A stretch of DNA of 49,651 nucleotides from Alphaproteobacteria bacterium (lineage in GTDB: Bacteria; Pseudomonadota; Alphaproteobacteria; Rhodobacterales; Rhodobacteraceae): the NCBI GenBank assembly GCA_030424865.1, contig JAUHVR010000028.1, forward strand, positions 1 to 49,651, written 5' to 3'. This document shows positions 1 to 8,128 of the stretch, in pieces (position 1 is the stretch's first letter; each line of letters opens with the position of its first letter). Position numbers and translations under genes: made by a program. The notes beneath the pieces were generated by a model, which saw only the letters and a program-made list of their open reading frames with translations, was not told the origin of the DNA and did not search any database.

Positions 1-133
1 TGGCGCGCTCGTATTGGTCTTCGAGTTCCAGGATCAGCGGCATCAGCGTCTCGGACACAAACCGCCCGCCAAAATCCCCAAAGCGCCCCTTCTCGTCAGG
101 GCCCGTCATGAAGCTGTTGAATAGATCGTTCAT
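1..133 (-). CDS. trpB: Tryptophan synthase beta chain, N-terminal part (cut by window edge)
   Basis: The minus strand from an ATG at 133 reads [20 protein letters not shown] and continues with [18 protein letters not shown]. This is the characteristic start of TrpB, the pyridoxal-phosphate subunit that joins indole and serine to make tryptophan. Only about 44 residues are inside the window, so no catalytic residue can be checked. The next gene, TerB-like, is divergent and begins at 246, leaving about 110 bases for two promoters. Confidence 0.9.
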   Translation of the reverse strand, partial: MNDLFNSFMTGPDEKGRFGDFGGRFVSETLMPLILELEDQYERA

Positions 134-245
134 CGCGCACCTCTCTGGCATCGTTCACCGGTCTGTATTGGACGCACTTAGGGTTTTCCAGAGCAAATCA
201 ACGCGGACCATTGGCGCGGGCCCGGGTCGGGGTTATATCAGCCAG

Positions 246-686
246 ATGTTTGGAGAGTTCCTGAAGCGGCTGACCGCGCCGCAGCCCGCCCCCCTTGATG
301 ACACAGACGCGCGTCTGGCGCTGACCGCGCTTTTGGTGCGCGTGGCCCGGTCTGACGGCGCATTCGACCAGGCCGAGCAATCCCGCATCGACCGGATCAC
401 CGCTGCGCGCTATGGCCTGTCGCCGTTTGAGGCGACCAAGCTGCGCGGCGAGGCCGAGGCGCTGGAGGCCGAGGCCCCCGACACCGTCCGCTTCACCCGC
501 GCGATCAAGGACGCGGTGCCGTTCGAAGAGCGCATCGCGGTGATCGAGGCGCTGTGGCAGGTGGTCTTGGCCGATGGCGTGCGCGAGGCCGAAGAGGATG
601 CGCTGCTTAGACTTGTGGCGAACTTGCTGGGCATTAATGACCGCGACAGCGCCCTTGCGCGTCAGCGCGTCGAAAGCGCCGGGTGA
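246..686 (+). CDS. TerB-family protein (tellurite-resistance-like, COG4103 type)
   Basis: A 146-residue all-helical protein starting MFGEFLKRLTAP. Acidic helices such as LLVRVARSDGAFDQAEQSRI and VVLADGVREAEEDALLR resemble the two repeated metal-binding helical halves of TerB-like proteins. The open frame extends upstream to 108, but that would overlap trpB. The ATG at 246 gives the usual family N-terminus and is chosen. The stop overlaps the GTG start of the next gene in a GTGA, which suggests coupled translation. The role in this family is poorly defined and tellurite resistance should not be assumed. Confidence 0.75.
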   Translation: MFGEFLKRLTAPQPAPLDDTDARLALTALLVRVARSDGAFDQAEQSRIDRITAARYGLSPFEATKLRGEAEALEAEAPDTVRFTRAIKDAVPFEERIAVIEALWQVVLADGVREAEEDALLRLVANLLGINDRDSALARQRVESAG

Positions 687-1432
687 TCGCCGCCCTGCCC
701 ATGTACGACCGCCCCGAGACCGCCGGGGCCTATGATGCATTCTGGGAAGAGATCCGCGCCGCTTTGGGGTTTGGACCACAGGCCTTGACGCGCGATGTCG
801 ACGTCTGGTCCATCTGGACAAGCCCTGACCTGTTGCTGGCGCAGACCTGTGGTCTGCCCTTTCGCGCGCGGTTGCACGCCCAGGTCACCTATGTAGCGAC
901 GCCGGATTTTGATCTGACGGGCTGTGCGGCGGGGCACTACAATTCGGTGATCATAGCACGTCAGGATGATGCGCGAGATCTTGCGGACCTGTTGTCGGCC
1001 CGCGTCATCGCCAACGAACGGCTCAGCCAATCGGGCCACGCAGCGCTGCGCCATCACGCCACCGAAAAGGGCCTGACCGTTGCTGAGATCAGCTGGAGCG
1101 GCTCACATCGCAGCTCATTGATCGCGGTGGCCGAGGGACGCGCCGATCTGGCAGCCATCGACGCCAAGACCTGGCTGGACGCAACGCGGTTTGACCCTGA
1201 AACGCGGGCCCTTCGGATCGTTGCCCGCACCAGCCCCACGCCTGCCCTGCCGCTGATCACCGCGCAGCCAGACGCGGTTCCGGACCTTCGGGCCGCTCTG
1301 GCACAGGCGCTGGACGCCCTGCCCGCACCCCATCGGGACGTGATCGGGATCACCGGTTTTCCGGTGATCCCGACCAAGGATTATCTGGCCGTGCCCACAC
1401 CCGCCGCCTGCTTGGAAAGTGACCTAACCTAA
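683..1432 (+). CDS. PhnD-like phosphate/phosphonate-type substrate-binding protein
   Basis: A 249-residue protein of the PhnD/SsuA/transferrin fold (PF12974 type). It opens with the beta strand MIAALPMYDRPE and contains LLAQTCGLPFRARL, ANERLSQSGHAALRHH and the segment AVAEGRADLAAIDAKTW, typical of two-lobed periplasmic binding proteins. There is no N-terminal signal peptide, so it may be cytoplasmic or a ligand sensor. The GTG start overlaps the TerB-like stop; an ATG at 701 is the alternative. No permease or ATPase of a phosphonate system lies next to it. The ABC genes downstream belong to the amino acid class. Confidence 0.7.
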   Translation: MIAALPMYDRPETAGAYDAFWEEIRAALGFGPQALTRDVDVWSIWTSPDLLLAQTCGLPFRARLHAQVTYVATPDFDLTGCAAGHYNSVIIARQDDARDLADLLSARVIANERLSQSGHAALRHHATEKGLTVAEISWSGSHRSSLIAVAEGRADLAAIDAKTWLDATRFDPETRALRIVARTSPTPALPLITAQPDAVPDLRAALAQALDALPAPHRDVIGITGFPVIPTKDYLAVPTPAACLESDLT

Positions 1433-1538
1433 CGGCAATGACATCAGGTTCAGCGAAACCGCGCAGATTCCGCATTGCCAAGCCCGGATGTTTTGCCTCA
1501 TTCTGGCGCGCAGTTGAGAACGATGTTCCGGATACCCC

Positions 1539-2315
1539 GTGCCTGACACACCACCCGTTATCGAGATCCGCGGCCTGCACAAGCGCTATGGCGAGCTTGA
1601 AGTGCTCAAGGGCGTCGACATCACCGCACACCGCGGCAACGTCGTATCGCTGATCGGCTCATCCGGGTCCGGCAAATCCACGCTGTTGCGCTGTGCCAAT
1701 CTGCTGGAAGACAGCCAGCAGGGCGAAATCCTGTTCAAGGGCGAGCCGGTGAACTGGCGCGGCGAGGGCCTGGATCGCCGTCCAGCGGACCCCAAGCAGG
1801 TGCTGCGCATCCGCACAAACCTGAGCATGGTGTTCCAGCAGTTCAACCTGTGGTCCCATCTGACGATTCTGCAAAATGTCATGGAGGCCCCGGTCACCGT
1901 GCTGGGCCGCGACAAGGCCGAGGTCGAGGACAAGGCGCGCGGCTATCTGGCCAAGGTGGGCATCGGCGACAAATGTGACGCCTATCCCGCGCAGCTGTCG
2001 GGCGGCCAGCAACAGCGCGCCGCGATCGCGCGCGGGCTCTGCATGGAGCCCGAAGCCCTGCTCTTTGACGAACCGACCTCGGCGCTGGACCCCGAGCTGG
2101 AACAGGAAGTGGTCAAGGTGATCAAGGACCTGGCCGCCGAGGGGCGGACGATGCTGATCGTGACCCATGACATGAAGATGGCCCATGACGTGAGCGATCA
2201 CGTGGTGTTCCTGCATCAGGGCCTGATCGAAGAAGAAGACGCGCCCGAAGCACTCTTTGGCGCACCGAAATCAGAGCGGCTGCGGGGCTTTCTGTCCTCG
2301 ACAATGGCTGTCTAA
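1539..2315 (+). CDS. ABC transporter ATP-binding protein, polar amino acid/polyamine type
   Basis: A 258-residue ATPase of the HisP/GlnQ class that energises uptake through the two permeases encoded at 4316-5976. It has Walker A GSSGSGKST at about residues 40-48, a Q-loop near 100, the ABC signature LSGGQ at 153-157, Walker B LLFDEP near 173-178 and the switch histidine near 210. The insertion around residues 68-85 (GEPVNWRGEGLDRR) is common in HisP-like proteins. The start is GTG; the nearby ATG at 1523 is out of frame. The binding-protein gene follows 21 bases downstream. Confidence 0.93.
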   Translation: MPDTPPVIEIRGLHKRYGELEVLKGVDITAHRGNVVSLIGSSGSGKSTLLRCANLLEDSQQGEILFKGEPVNWRGEGLDRRPADPKQVLRIRTNLSMVFQQFNLWSHLTILQNVMEAPVTVLGRDKAEVEDKARGYLAKVGIGDKCDAYPAQLSGGQQQRAAIARGLCMEPEALLFDEPTSALDPELEQEVVKVIKDLAAEGRTMLIVTHDMKMAHDVSDHVVFLHQGLIEEEDAPEALFGAPKSERLRGFLSSTMAV

Positions 2316-2336
2316 ACACCAAGGGAGACTATCGAT

Positions 2337-3065
2337 ATGAAAAAATTGCTTCTGGGCAGTGCCGTTCTGGCAATTGCAGCGGGCACTGCCTTTGCGGGCA
2401 GCCATTCGGTTGTGCGCATGGGGACCGAGGGCGCCTACCCTCCGTTCAACTTCATCAACGATGCCGGTGAGGTTGACGGGTTCGAACGCGAGCTGGGTGA
2501 CGAGCTGTGCGCGCGGGCCGAGCTGACCTGCGAGTGGGTGACCAACGAGTGGGATTCGATCATCCCGAACCTGGTCTCGGGAAACTACGACACGATCATC
2601 GCGGGTATGTCGATCACGGCAGAGCGGGATGAGGTCATCGACTTCACCCAGAACTACACCCAGCCCGATCCTTCGTCCTATGTGGTTCTGGCAGGCAACG
2701 AAGGTCTGGACGTGACCACAGCCGTGATCGCGGCGCAGACCAACACCATCCAGGCCTCTTTCATTGCGGAAATGGGCGCGACCCTGGTCGAATTCGCCTC
2801 GCCGGACGAAACCATCGCAGCCGTGAAAAGCGGCGAAGCCGATGCGGTTCTGGCCGATGACAGCTTCCTCGCGGCCGCGATTGCCGAAGACGGCGATCTG
2901 GCAATGCTGGAGCGGCAAGAGCTGATTGGCGGCGGCGTCGGCATGGGCGTGCGCGAAAGCGACGGCGAGCTGAAAGCCAAGTTCGATGCGGCGATCCAGT
3001 CGATGAAAGACGACGGCACGCTGAACGCGCTGATCGAGAAATGGGAAGTCGGCGCGACTTTCTAA
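2337..3065 (+). CDS. ABC transporter substrate-binding protein, family 3 (amino acid/polyamine)
   Basis: A 242-residue periplasmic protein. Residues 1-20 (MKKLLLGSAVLAIAAGTAFA) form a signal peptide with an AFA cleavage site. The mature part has the SBP_bac_3 hallmarks: GTEGAYPPFNF, then GFERELGDELCARA, then NYDTIIAGMSITAERDEVIDFT. It delivers the ligand to the ABC permeases. A GGGAGA ribosome site precedes the ATG. A strong hairpin terminator follows at 3087-3115, so this gene may be expressed more strongly than the permeases downstream. The ligand cannot be read directly; the adjacent gamma-glutamylation genes suggest an amine or basic amino acid. Confidence 0.93.
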   Translation: MKKLLLGSAVLAIAAGTAFAGSHSVVRMGTEGAYPPFNFINDAGEVDGFERELGDELCARAELTCEWVTNEWDSIIPNLVSGNYDTIIAGMSITAERDEVIDFTQNYTQPDPSSYVVLAGNEGLDVTTAVIAAQTNTIQASFIAEMGATLVEFASPDETIAAVKSGEADAVLADDSFLAAAIAEDGDLAMLERQELIGGGVGMGVRESDGELKAKFDAAIQSMKDDGTLNALIEKWEVGATF

Positions 3066-3086
3066 GGTCTGCCGATTGTGTATCTG

Positions 3087-3116
3087 AAACGGCCTCGCGT
3101 CTGCGGGGCCGTTTTC
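3087..3116. terminator. Rho-independent terminator, probably bidirectional
   Basis: AAACGGCCTCGC pairs with GCGGGGCCGTTT (one G-T pair) around a GTCT loop and is followed by TTTCT. It lies between the 3' ends of the binding-protein gene and the convergent serine hydrolase gene. Confidence 0.85.
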
Positions 3117-4219
3117 TATTTCAAGGGTGCCAGCACCTCGTAAAGCGTTGAGTGCAAGAGTTGCGGTTCCGCACCGAACCGCACCACGACTGCCTCCAGA
3201 TCCGGAACAAGGTACAGGATTTGCCCGCCATGCCCCATGAAGTAGGCAAAGGGCGCCTGCACCTCGGCGCCTTCGCGGTCCAGCACATCATGGCGCAGGT
3301 GATCGCCATAGACGCCCGCGCGACGTGCGGCCGGGGGCAAGGAAGGCTGAAGCCAATCGCGCCAGAGGTCCTCTGGCAGCAAGGGGGCCTCCGGCGCGCC
3401 ATTTGTCAGCAGGAACCGCCCGACCGCCAGCCAATCGCTGGCGCGGGCATAGAGGCAACAATAGGCTGAAACGCCCTCGCCATTGGGATAAGCCCGCCAG
3501 ACTGCTTCGCCCGCACCCGCTGGTGCCCAGATCGTGTCGGACAACAGGCCCTGAAGCGGCATGTCATAAACCCGCTCCAGCACTCGCCCCAAGAGCGCCG
3601 TATTGGCGCTTTGGTAGTGGAACCCGCCGGTCCAGTCCGGCTTGATGCGCAACCGCGAGGCCGCCGCGTCGGGACCAAAGGCATGCAGATGGCCCAGCGC
3701 GTTCCAGGGGCGATAGCCTTCGTCCCGGTCCGTCTTGGCCGACCGATCCGTCGCCGAAAGCCCCCCGGTCATGGTCAGCAATGCGCCCACGGTCACATCC
3801 GGATAGGCGGCCCCCAAGAGCGATCGAACCGAGGTGTCGCGGCTCTCGATCCGCCCCTCGGCGATGGCGCGCAGCACAAGAACACCGACCAGGCCTTTGA
3901 CCATTGAAAAAGAATTGAACCGCGTCTCGGGGCCTTGACCCGCCCCAAAGGCCGCGCCCGTGATCTGCCCCGCCTGCCAGACGATCATCGCGCGCCCTCC
4001 GGCAGCTTCAAACCGATTCTGCGCGGCCTCGGACAAGGCAACAGTGTGCAGAGGCACGGCTTTGCCCTGCCCTGCGACACTCACGAACTGTCCCTTTGCG
4101 GGCCAGATCTCGGCCGGAAAGCCTTCGGACAGCAGAACGCGCACCTGCGGCACCCGCCATTCTGCCAAAACCGCGACCGCGCCCACAAAAATCGCCCCAA
4201 AAACAAGCGCCCGACGCAT
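3116..4219 (-). CDS. Serine hydrolase, beta-lactamase/penicillin-binding-protein-like family
   Basis: A 367-residue protein with an N-terminal membrane helix or signal anchor (about residues 3-20). The class C beta-lactamase-type active site is visible: SMVK (SxxK) at 105-108, YQS in the Y-x-N/S position at 202-204, and HGG at 330-332 where the family has a KTG-like triad. It is probably periplasmic, acting as an esterase, amidase or peptidase; the substrate is unknown. The open frame continues upstream to 5239, but only the ATG at 4219 gives a sensible N-terminus. It sits opposite to, and between, the binding protein and permease genes of the ABC operon. Confidence 0.85.
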   Translation of the reverse strand: MRRALVFGAIFVGAVAVLAEWRVPQVRVLLSEGFPAEIWPAKGQFVSVAGQGKAVPLHTVALSEAAQNRFEAAGGRAMIVWQAGQITGAAFGAGQGPETRFNSFSMVKGLVGVLVLRAIAEGRIESRDTSVRSLLGAAYPDVTVGALLTMTGGLSATDRSAKTDRDEGYRPWNALGHLHAFGPDAAASRLRIKPDWTGGFHYQSANTALLGRVLERVYDMPLQGLLSDTIWAPAGAGEAVWRAYPNGEGVSAYCCLYARASDWLAVGRFLLTNGAPEAPLLPEDLWRDWLQPSLPPAARRAGVYGDHLRHDVLDREGAEVQAPFAYFMGHGGQILYLVPDLEAVVVRFGAEPQLLHSTLYEVLAPLK

Positions 4220-4315
4220 GGTGACCCCTAGCAATTTGCGCAACACGCGGCCATCATCGCAAAGCTTGACGACGAAGGGGACCCCGCAATTTTCAGCTTT
4301 TGCACAGATCCCGAG

Positions 4316-5170
4316 GTGCTGGAGACCTTCCAATGGATGGCCTGCTACCTGACCACCGGCAAGCACATGTCGATCTATTGGTCGGTGGGCACGGTGCTGC
4401 TGCTTCTGGCGATCACCGCCCCCACGGCGCTGCTGTTCGGGTTCGGCGGCGCTGCCTCTGCGCGGTCGCGCATCGCACCGCTGCGCTGGTTCGGTCAGGC
4501 CTATATCGCCATTGTTCGCGGCGTGCCGGACATCGCGTTTTTCCTGTTCTTCGTCATCGCGCTGGATCAGGCGTTCGAGTGGATCCGCCATCAGGTCAAA
4601 TGCCCCGACTGGGAAGAGCCCGTCCGTCAGGGCAATGACTTTGTCGTCTGCACCATCGCCAAGCTGCCGCTGGGCAACGCGCCGCAATGGGTGCATGAAA
4701 CCTATGGGTTTTTCCTGGCCGTTCTGACCTTTGCCATCGTCTTTGGCGCCTTTGCCGCCAACGTTCTGTTTGGTGCCATGCGCGCCGTGCCCCGCGCCCA
4801 GATGGAAACCGCCGAGGCCTATGGCATGACCCACCGCCAGGCATTCTGGCGCATTCTGGTGCCGCAGATGTGGGTCTATGCGTTGCCCGGCCTTTCGAAC
4901 CTCTGGATGGTGCTGATCAAGGCCACACCGCTGCTGTTCCTTCTGGGGGTCGAGGACATCGTCTATTGGGCGCGCGAGTTGGGCGGGGCCAAGACCGCGC
5001 GGTTCACCGATTACCCGCACCCGGACTGGCGCATGTGGTATTTTCTGGCGCTGCTCATTTTCTATCTGCTCTTCACCCGCGTCTCGGAAATCGCCCTGGA
5101 CCGGTTGATGAAACGCCTCACCCACGGTCAGGCGACGCTGGGTGGTGAAGCCCAGAGAAAGGCCGCTTGA
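4316..5170 (+). CDS. ABC transporter permease 1 (HisQ/ArtQ class)
   Basis: An integral membrane permease of about 284 residues with several long hydrophobic segments and the inner-membrane motif EAYGMTHRQAFWRILVPQMW (the EAA loop that docks the ATPase). Residues FIAIVRGVPDIAFFLFFV-like near the N-terminus match amino acid permeases. GTG at 4316 is the nearest conventional start but has no good ribosome site. In-frame codons upstream read IFSFCTDPE after an AAGGGG box, so translation may begin at an ATT at 4289. The stop overlaps the next permease start by one base. Confidence 0.88.
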   Translation: MLETFQWMACYLTTGKHMSIYWSVGTVLLLLAITAPTALLFGFGGAASARSRIAPLRWFGQAYIAIVRGVPDIAFFLFFVIALDQAFEWIRHQVKCPDWEEPVRQGNDFVVCTIAKLPLGNAPQWVHETYGFFLAVLTFAIVFGAFAANVLFGAMRAVPRAQMETAEAYGMTHRQAFWRILVPQMWVYALPGLSNLWMVLIKATPLLFLLGVEDIVYWARELGGAKTARFTDYPHPDWRMWYFLALLIFYLLFTRVSEIALDRLMKRLTHGQATLGGEAQRKAA

Positions 5171-5976
5171 TGTCCTGCTGGGAGACAATCGCAGACTACG
5201 GACTTCGCTCGCTGGGCATCGGCCAGCGCCTGTTGCCACGCGAGGATTTCACCCTGTGCCAACAGGTCACCCTGATCGGCTCGGGCATGATCTGGAACAT
5301 CTACTTCGGCGTTTTGGCCCTGTTGTCGGGCTTCTTCCTCGCCACGGCCGCAGCACTTGGCAAGGCGTCAAACGTCTGGGCGATCCGCAAGACAGCCGAG
5401 TGGTTCATCTTTGTCTTTCGGGGCTCGCCGCTTTTTATCCAGTTCTTCTTTGCATACTTCCTGTTCCTCAGCCTGAAATCCGTCTCGCCGATCTTTGACC
5501 CCTTCTCGGCCGCCTGGCTGGGCGCTTTGATCGTGCTGTTCCTCAACACCGCCGCCTACTCGGGCGAGATCTTCTATGGCGCGCTGCTGTCGATCCCCAA
5601 GGGCGACCTAGAGGCCGCCGACGCCTATGGGCTGACTGGCTGGGCCAAGTTCCGGCGTATCACCTGGCCCACCATGCTGCGGCTGGCCTGGCCCGCGTAT
5701 ACGAACGAAGCGATCTTTCTCTTCCACGCCACCACGCTGGTCTATTTCTCGGGTTTTCCGGCCTGGCAACAGCGGGGCGATGCGCTGTATTATGCAAATT
5801 ACTTTGCCGACAAGACGTTCAACCCCTTTGTGCCTTACCCAATCCTGGCCGGCTTCTTCATCCTGCTGACACTGGTGGTCGTGGGCCTGTTCGGGCTGGC
5901 GAACAAACGCCTCAATCGTCACCTTCCGACCGAACGGCGCGGCAAGATGCGGCTGCGGATGAACCTGATCCGGTAA
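5170..5976 (+). CDS. ABC transporter permease 2 (HisM class)
   Basis: A 268-residue permease starting MSCWETIADYGLRSLG. It has about five hydrophobic segments, the N-terminal RGSPLFIQFFFAYF motif and the EAA loop EAADAYGLTGWAKFRRITWP typical of amino acid ABC permeases. It pairs with the upstream permease to form the membrane channel. The start overlaps the upstream stop (TGATG), so the two are translationally coupled. The glutamine-synthetase-like gene follows after 77 bases, probably in the same transcript. Confidence 0.92.
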   Translation: MSCWETIADYGLRSLGIGQRLLPREDFTLCQQVTLIGSGMIWNIYFGVLALLSGFFLATAAALGKASNVWAIRKTAEWFIFVFRGSPLFIQFFFAYFLFLSLKSVSPIFDPFSAAWLGALIVLFLNTAAYSGEIFYGALLSIPKGDLEAADAYGLTGWAKFRRITWPTMLRLAWPAYTNEAIFLFHATTLVYFSGFPAWQQRGDALYYANYFADKTFNPFVPYPILAGFFILLTLVVVGLFGLANKRLNRHLPTERRGKMRLRMNLIR

Positions 5977-6053
5977 TTTCGCGCAGGCCGCCCTTGCCAA
6001 AACCCCTGCGGCCCCGCTATCCATAATTTGATCAAATTCTGAAAGAGGCCCCC

Positions 6054-7403
6054 ATGGCCCCCGATGCGCTGACCGATTATTTGCAGCAGAACCCCGACAT
6101 CCGGTCGATCCGTGTTGCCGCGGCCGATCTGAACGGCGTGCCACGTGGCAAGCGAATCCCGGTTGGGAACGCGGGCAAGGCGACCTCTGGCGGGCTGCGG
6201 TTTCCGAAATCGGTTCTGAACCTCGACATCTTTGGCCAGGACATCGAAGACAGCCCCCTGGTCTTTGAAACCGGCGATCAGGACGGCTGCCTGCATCCGA
6301 CCGAACGCGGCTTTGTGCCGATGCCCTGGCTCGAGACGCCCACGGCCCTTCTGCCGATCTGGATGTTTGACGAGGCCGGAACGGCCTTTTCCGGCGATCC
6401 CCGCCACGCATTGCGTGCGGTGCTGGACCGCTTTTCGGCCAAGGGCCTGACCCCCGTCGCCGCAATGGAGCTGGAGTTCTTTCTGGTCGACGACAGCGGC
6501 GAGGCCCTGCAAATGCCCAAAGCGCCCGGCTCCAAAAAGCGGCATGCCAGCGCCGACACCCTGTCGCTGGCCGCGCTGGACCGGTTCGACAGCTTCTTCA
6601 GCGATCTCTATGCGGGCTGCGAGGCGATGGACATCCCCGCCGACGCTGCGATCTCGGAATCCGGCGCAGGCCAGTTCGAGATCAACCTGATGCACCGCGA
6701 CAATGCCCTGCGCGCCGCGGATGATGCCTGGCTTTTCAAGATGCTGACCAAGGGGTTGGCGCGCAAACACGGGTTTGCGGCGACCTATCTGGCCAAGCCC
6801 TACGCCGACGCCGCCGGGTCCGGGCTGCACACGCATTTCTCGATCCTCGACGCCGAGGGGCGCAACATCTTTGACAACGGCGGCGAAAAGGGCACCGAGG
6901 CGTTGCGCCACGCCGTCGGCGGCTGTCTGGAGGCGATGGCCGACAGCACGCTGATCTTTGCGCCGCATCAGAATTCCTATGACCGGCTGGTGCCCGAGGC
7001 GCATGCCCCGATCGGCATCTGCTGGGCCTATGAGAACCGCACCGCCGCCGTGCGCGTCCCCGGTGGCAGCCCCGCAGCCCGCCGGATCGAACACCGCACC
7101 CCTGGCGGTGACACCAACCCCTATCTGACGCTGACCGCACTCTTGGGGGCCGCGCTCGACGGCATCGAACGCCAGACGGAACCGCCCGCGCCGATCACCG
7201 GCAACGCCTATGCGCTGGACCTGCCCTCGGTGCACACCGACTGGGCGGCCGCCATCGACGCCTTTGAGCGCAGCGAGAGCATGGCGCGCCTTTTCCCGAG
7301 GGACCTGATCCGCAACTATGTGCTGACGAAACGGCAGGAATTGCGACAGATGGCAGAGCTGTCCGCAGAAGAGCGGCTGGCGATTTATCTCGACACCGTA
7401 TGA
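6054..7403 (+). CDS. Glutamine-synthetase-family gamma-glutamyl-amine ligase (PuuA-like), copy 1
   Basis: A 449-residue protein with the GS N-terminal strand region (IRVAAADLNGVPRGKRI) and the full catalytic barrel. Visible motifs are AMELEFFLVD (metal-binding glutamates), ESGAGQFEINL, and the ATP/glutamate loop AKPYADAAGSGLHTHFSI, followed by NRTAAVRVPGG and the RIEHRTPGGDTNPYL segment. The adenylylation loop NLYxLPPEE of true GlnA is absent. This fits PuuA-type enzymes that couple glutamate to a polyamine or other amine using ATP. It stands in a cluster with an amidotransferase-like hydrolase and a PuuB-like oxidase, which supports an amine substrate. Confidence 0.88.
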   Translation: MAPDALTDYLQQNPDIRSIRVAAADLNGVPRGKRIPVGNAGKATSGGLRFPKSVLNLDIFGQDIEDSPLVFETGDQDGCLHPTERGFVPMPWLETPTALLPIWMFDEAGTAFSGDPRHALRAVLDRFSAKGLTPVAAMELEFFLVDDSGEALQMPKAPGSKKRHASADTLSLAALDRFDSFFSDLYAGCEAMDIPADAAISESGAGQFEINLMHRDNALRAADDAWLFKMLTKGLARKHGFAATYLAKPYADAAGSGLHTHFSILDAEGRNIFDNGGEKGTEALRHAVGGCLEAMADSTLIFAPHQNSYDRLVPEAHAPIGICWAYENRTAAVRVPGGSPAARRIEHRTPGGDTNPYLTLTALLGAALDGIERQTEPPAPITGNAYALDLPSVHTDWAAAIDAFERSESMARLFPRDLIRNYVLTKRQELRQMAELSAEERLAIYLDTV

Positions 7404-7444
7404 CGGGTCATGACAAGCAACAGGCAAAGGCAAACAGGTGCAGC

Positions 7445-8128
7445 ATGAAGATCGGGATTTTGCAAACGGGGCTGGTTCCCACGGAACTGGTGGGCAACAC
7501 CGGCGAATACCACGCTTTCTTTGAGCGCATGCTGGCCGGGCGCGGGTTCACCTTTGCCCATTGGAGCGTGGTCGAGGACGTCTTTCCCGACGGCCCCGAG
7601 GACGCCGATGGCTGGCTGATCACCGGCTCGCGCCATGGCGCATACGAGGAGCTGCCCTGGATTGCCAAGCTCGAAGAGCTGATCCGCCAGATCTATGCCC
7701 AGGGCCGCCCCTTGATCGGGGTCTGCTTTGGTCATCAGGTCATCGCCACAGCGCTTGGCGGTCGGGTCGAGAAATTCGAGGGTGGCTGGAACGTCGGGCG
7801 GCGGACCTACGACATGAACGGGCAGGACGTGACCCTGCACGCCTGGCATCAGGATCAGGTGCTCGAGGCACCAGCTGACGCGCGAACCATCGCCTCGAAC
7901 GCGACCTGCGAGCATGCCGCGCTGATCTACGGCAACCGTGCCTTCACGGTGCAAGCGCATCCCGAGTACGGCCCGGACTATCTGGATGGGCTGATCCGGT
8001 TTCGCGGCAAGGGCATCGTGCCCGACCGACAGCTGTCCGAGGCGCAGGCAGATCTTGGCGCACCTGTCGACAACGCGCTGTTTGCCGACCAATTCACCCA
8101 ATTTTTCAAGACGGGGCAAATCTCATGA
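7445..8128 (+). CDS. Class I glutamine amidotransferase-like hydrolase (PuuD-like role)
   Basis: A 227-residue GATase domain protein starting MKIGILQTGLVP. The catalytic triad is complete: Cys94 in GVCFGHQV, and His172 and Glu174 in QAHPEYG. The frame is open upstream to 7400, but ATG 7445 gives the normal start of the fold. No synthase domain is attached, so it probably hydrolyses a gamma-glutamyl amide such as gamma-glutamylaminobutyrate, as PuuD does. Its stop overlaps the next start (ATGA). The position between two ligase genes supports this role; the exact substrate is inferred. Confidence 0.85.
   Translation: MKIGILQTGLVPTELVGNTGEYHAFFERMLAGRGFTFAHWSVVEDVFPDGPEDADGWLITGSRHGAYEELPWIAKLEELIRQIYAQGRPLIGVCFGHQVIATALGGRVEKFEGGWNVGRRTYDMNGQDVTLHAWHQDQVLEAPADARTIASNATCEHAALIYGNRAFTVQAHPEYGPDYLDGLIRFRGKGIVPDRQLSEAQADLGAPVDNALFADQFTQFFKTGQIS

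Noticed and set aside
3116-5239. A single 707-codon minus-strand frame across the serine hydrolase and permease 1
   Set aside because: Only the part from 4219 onward has protein-family features; the upstream part is antisense to a clear permease and reads as low-sense sequence.
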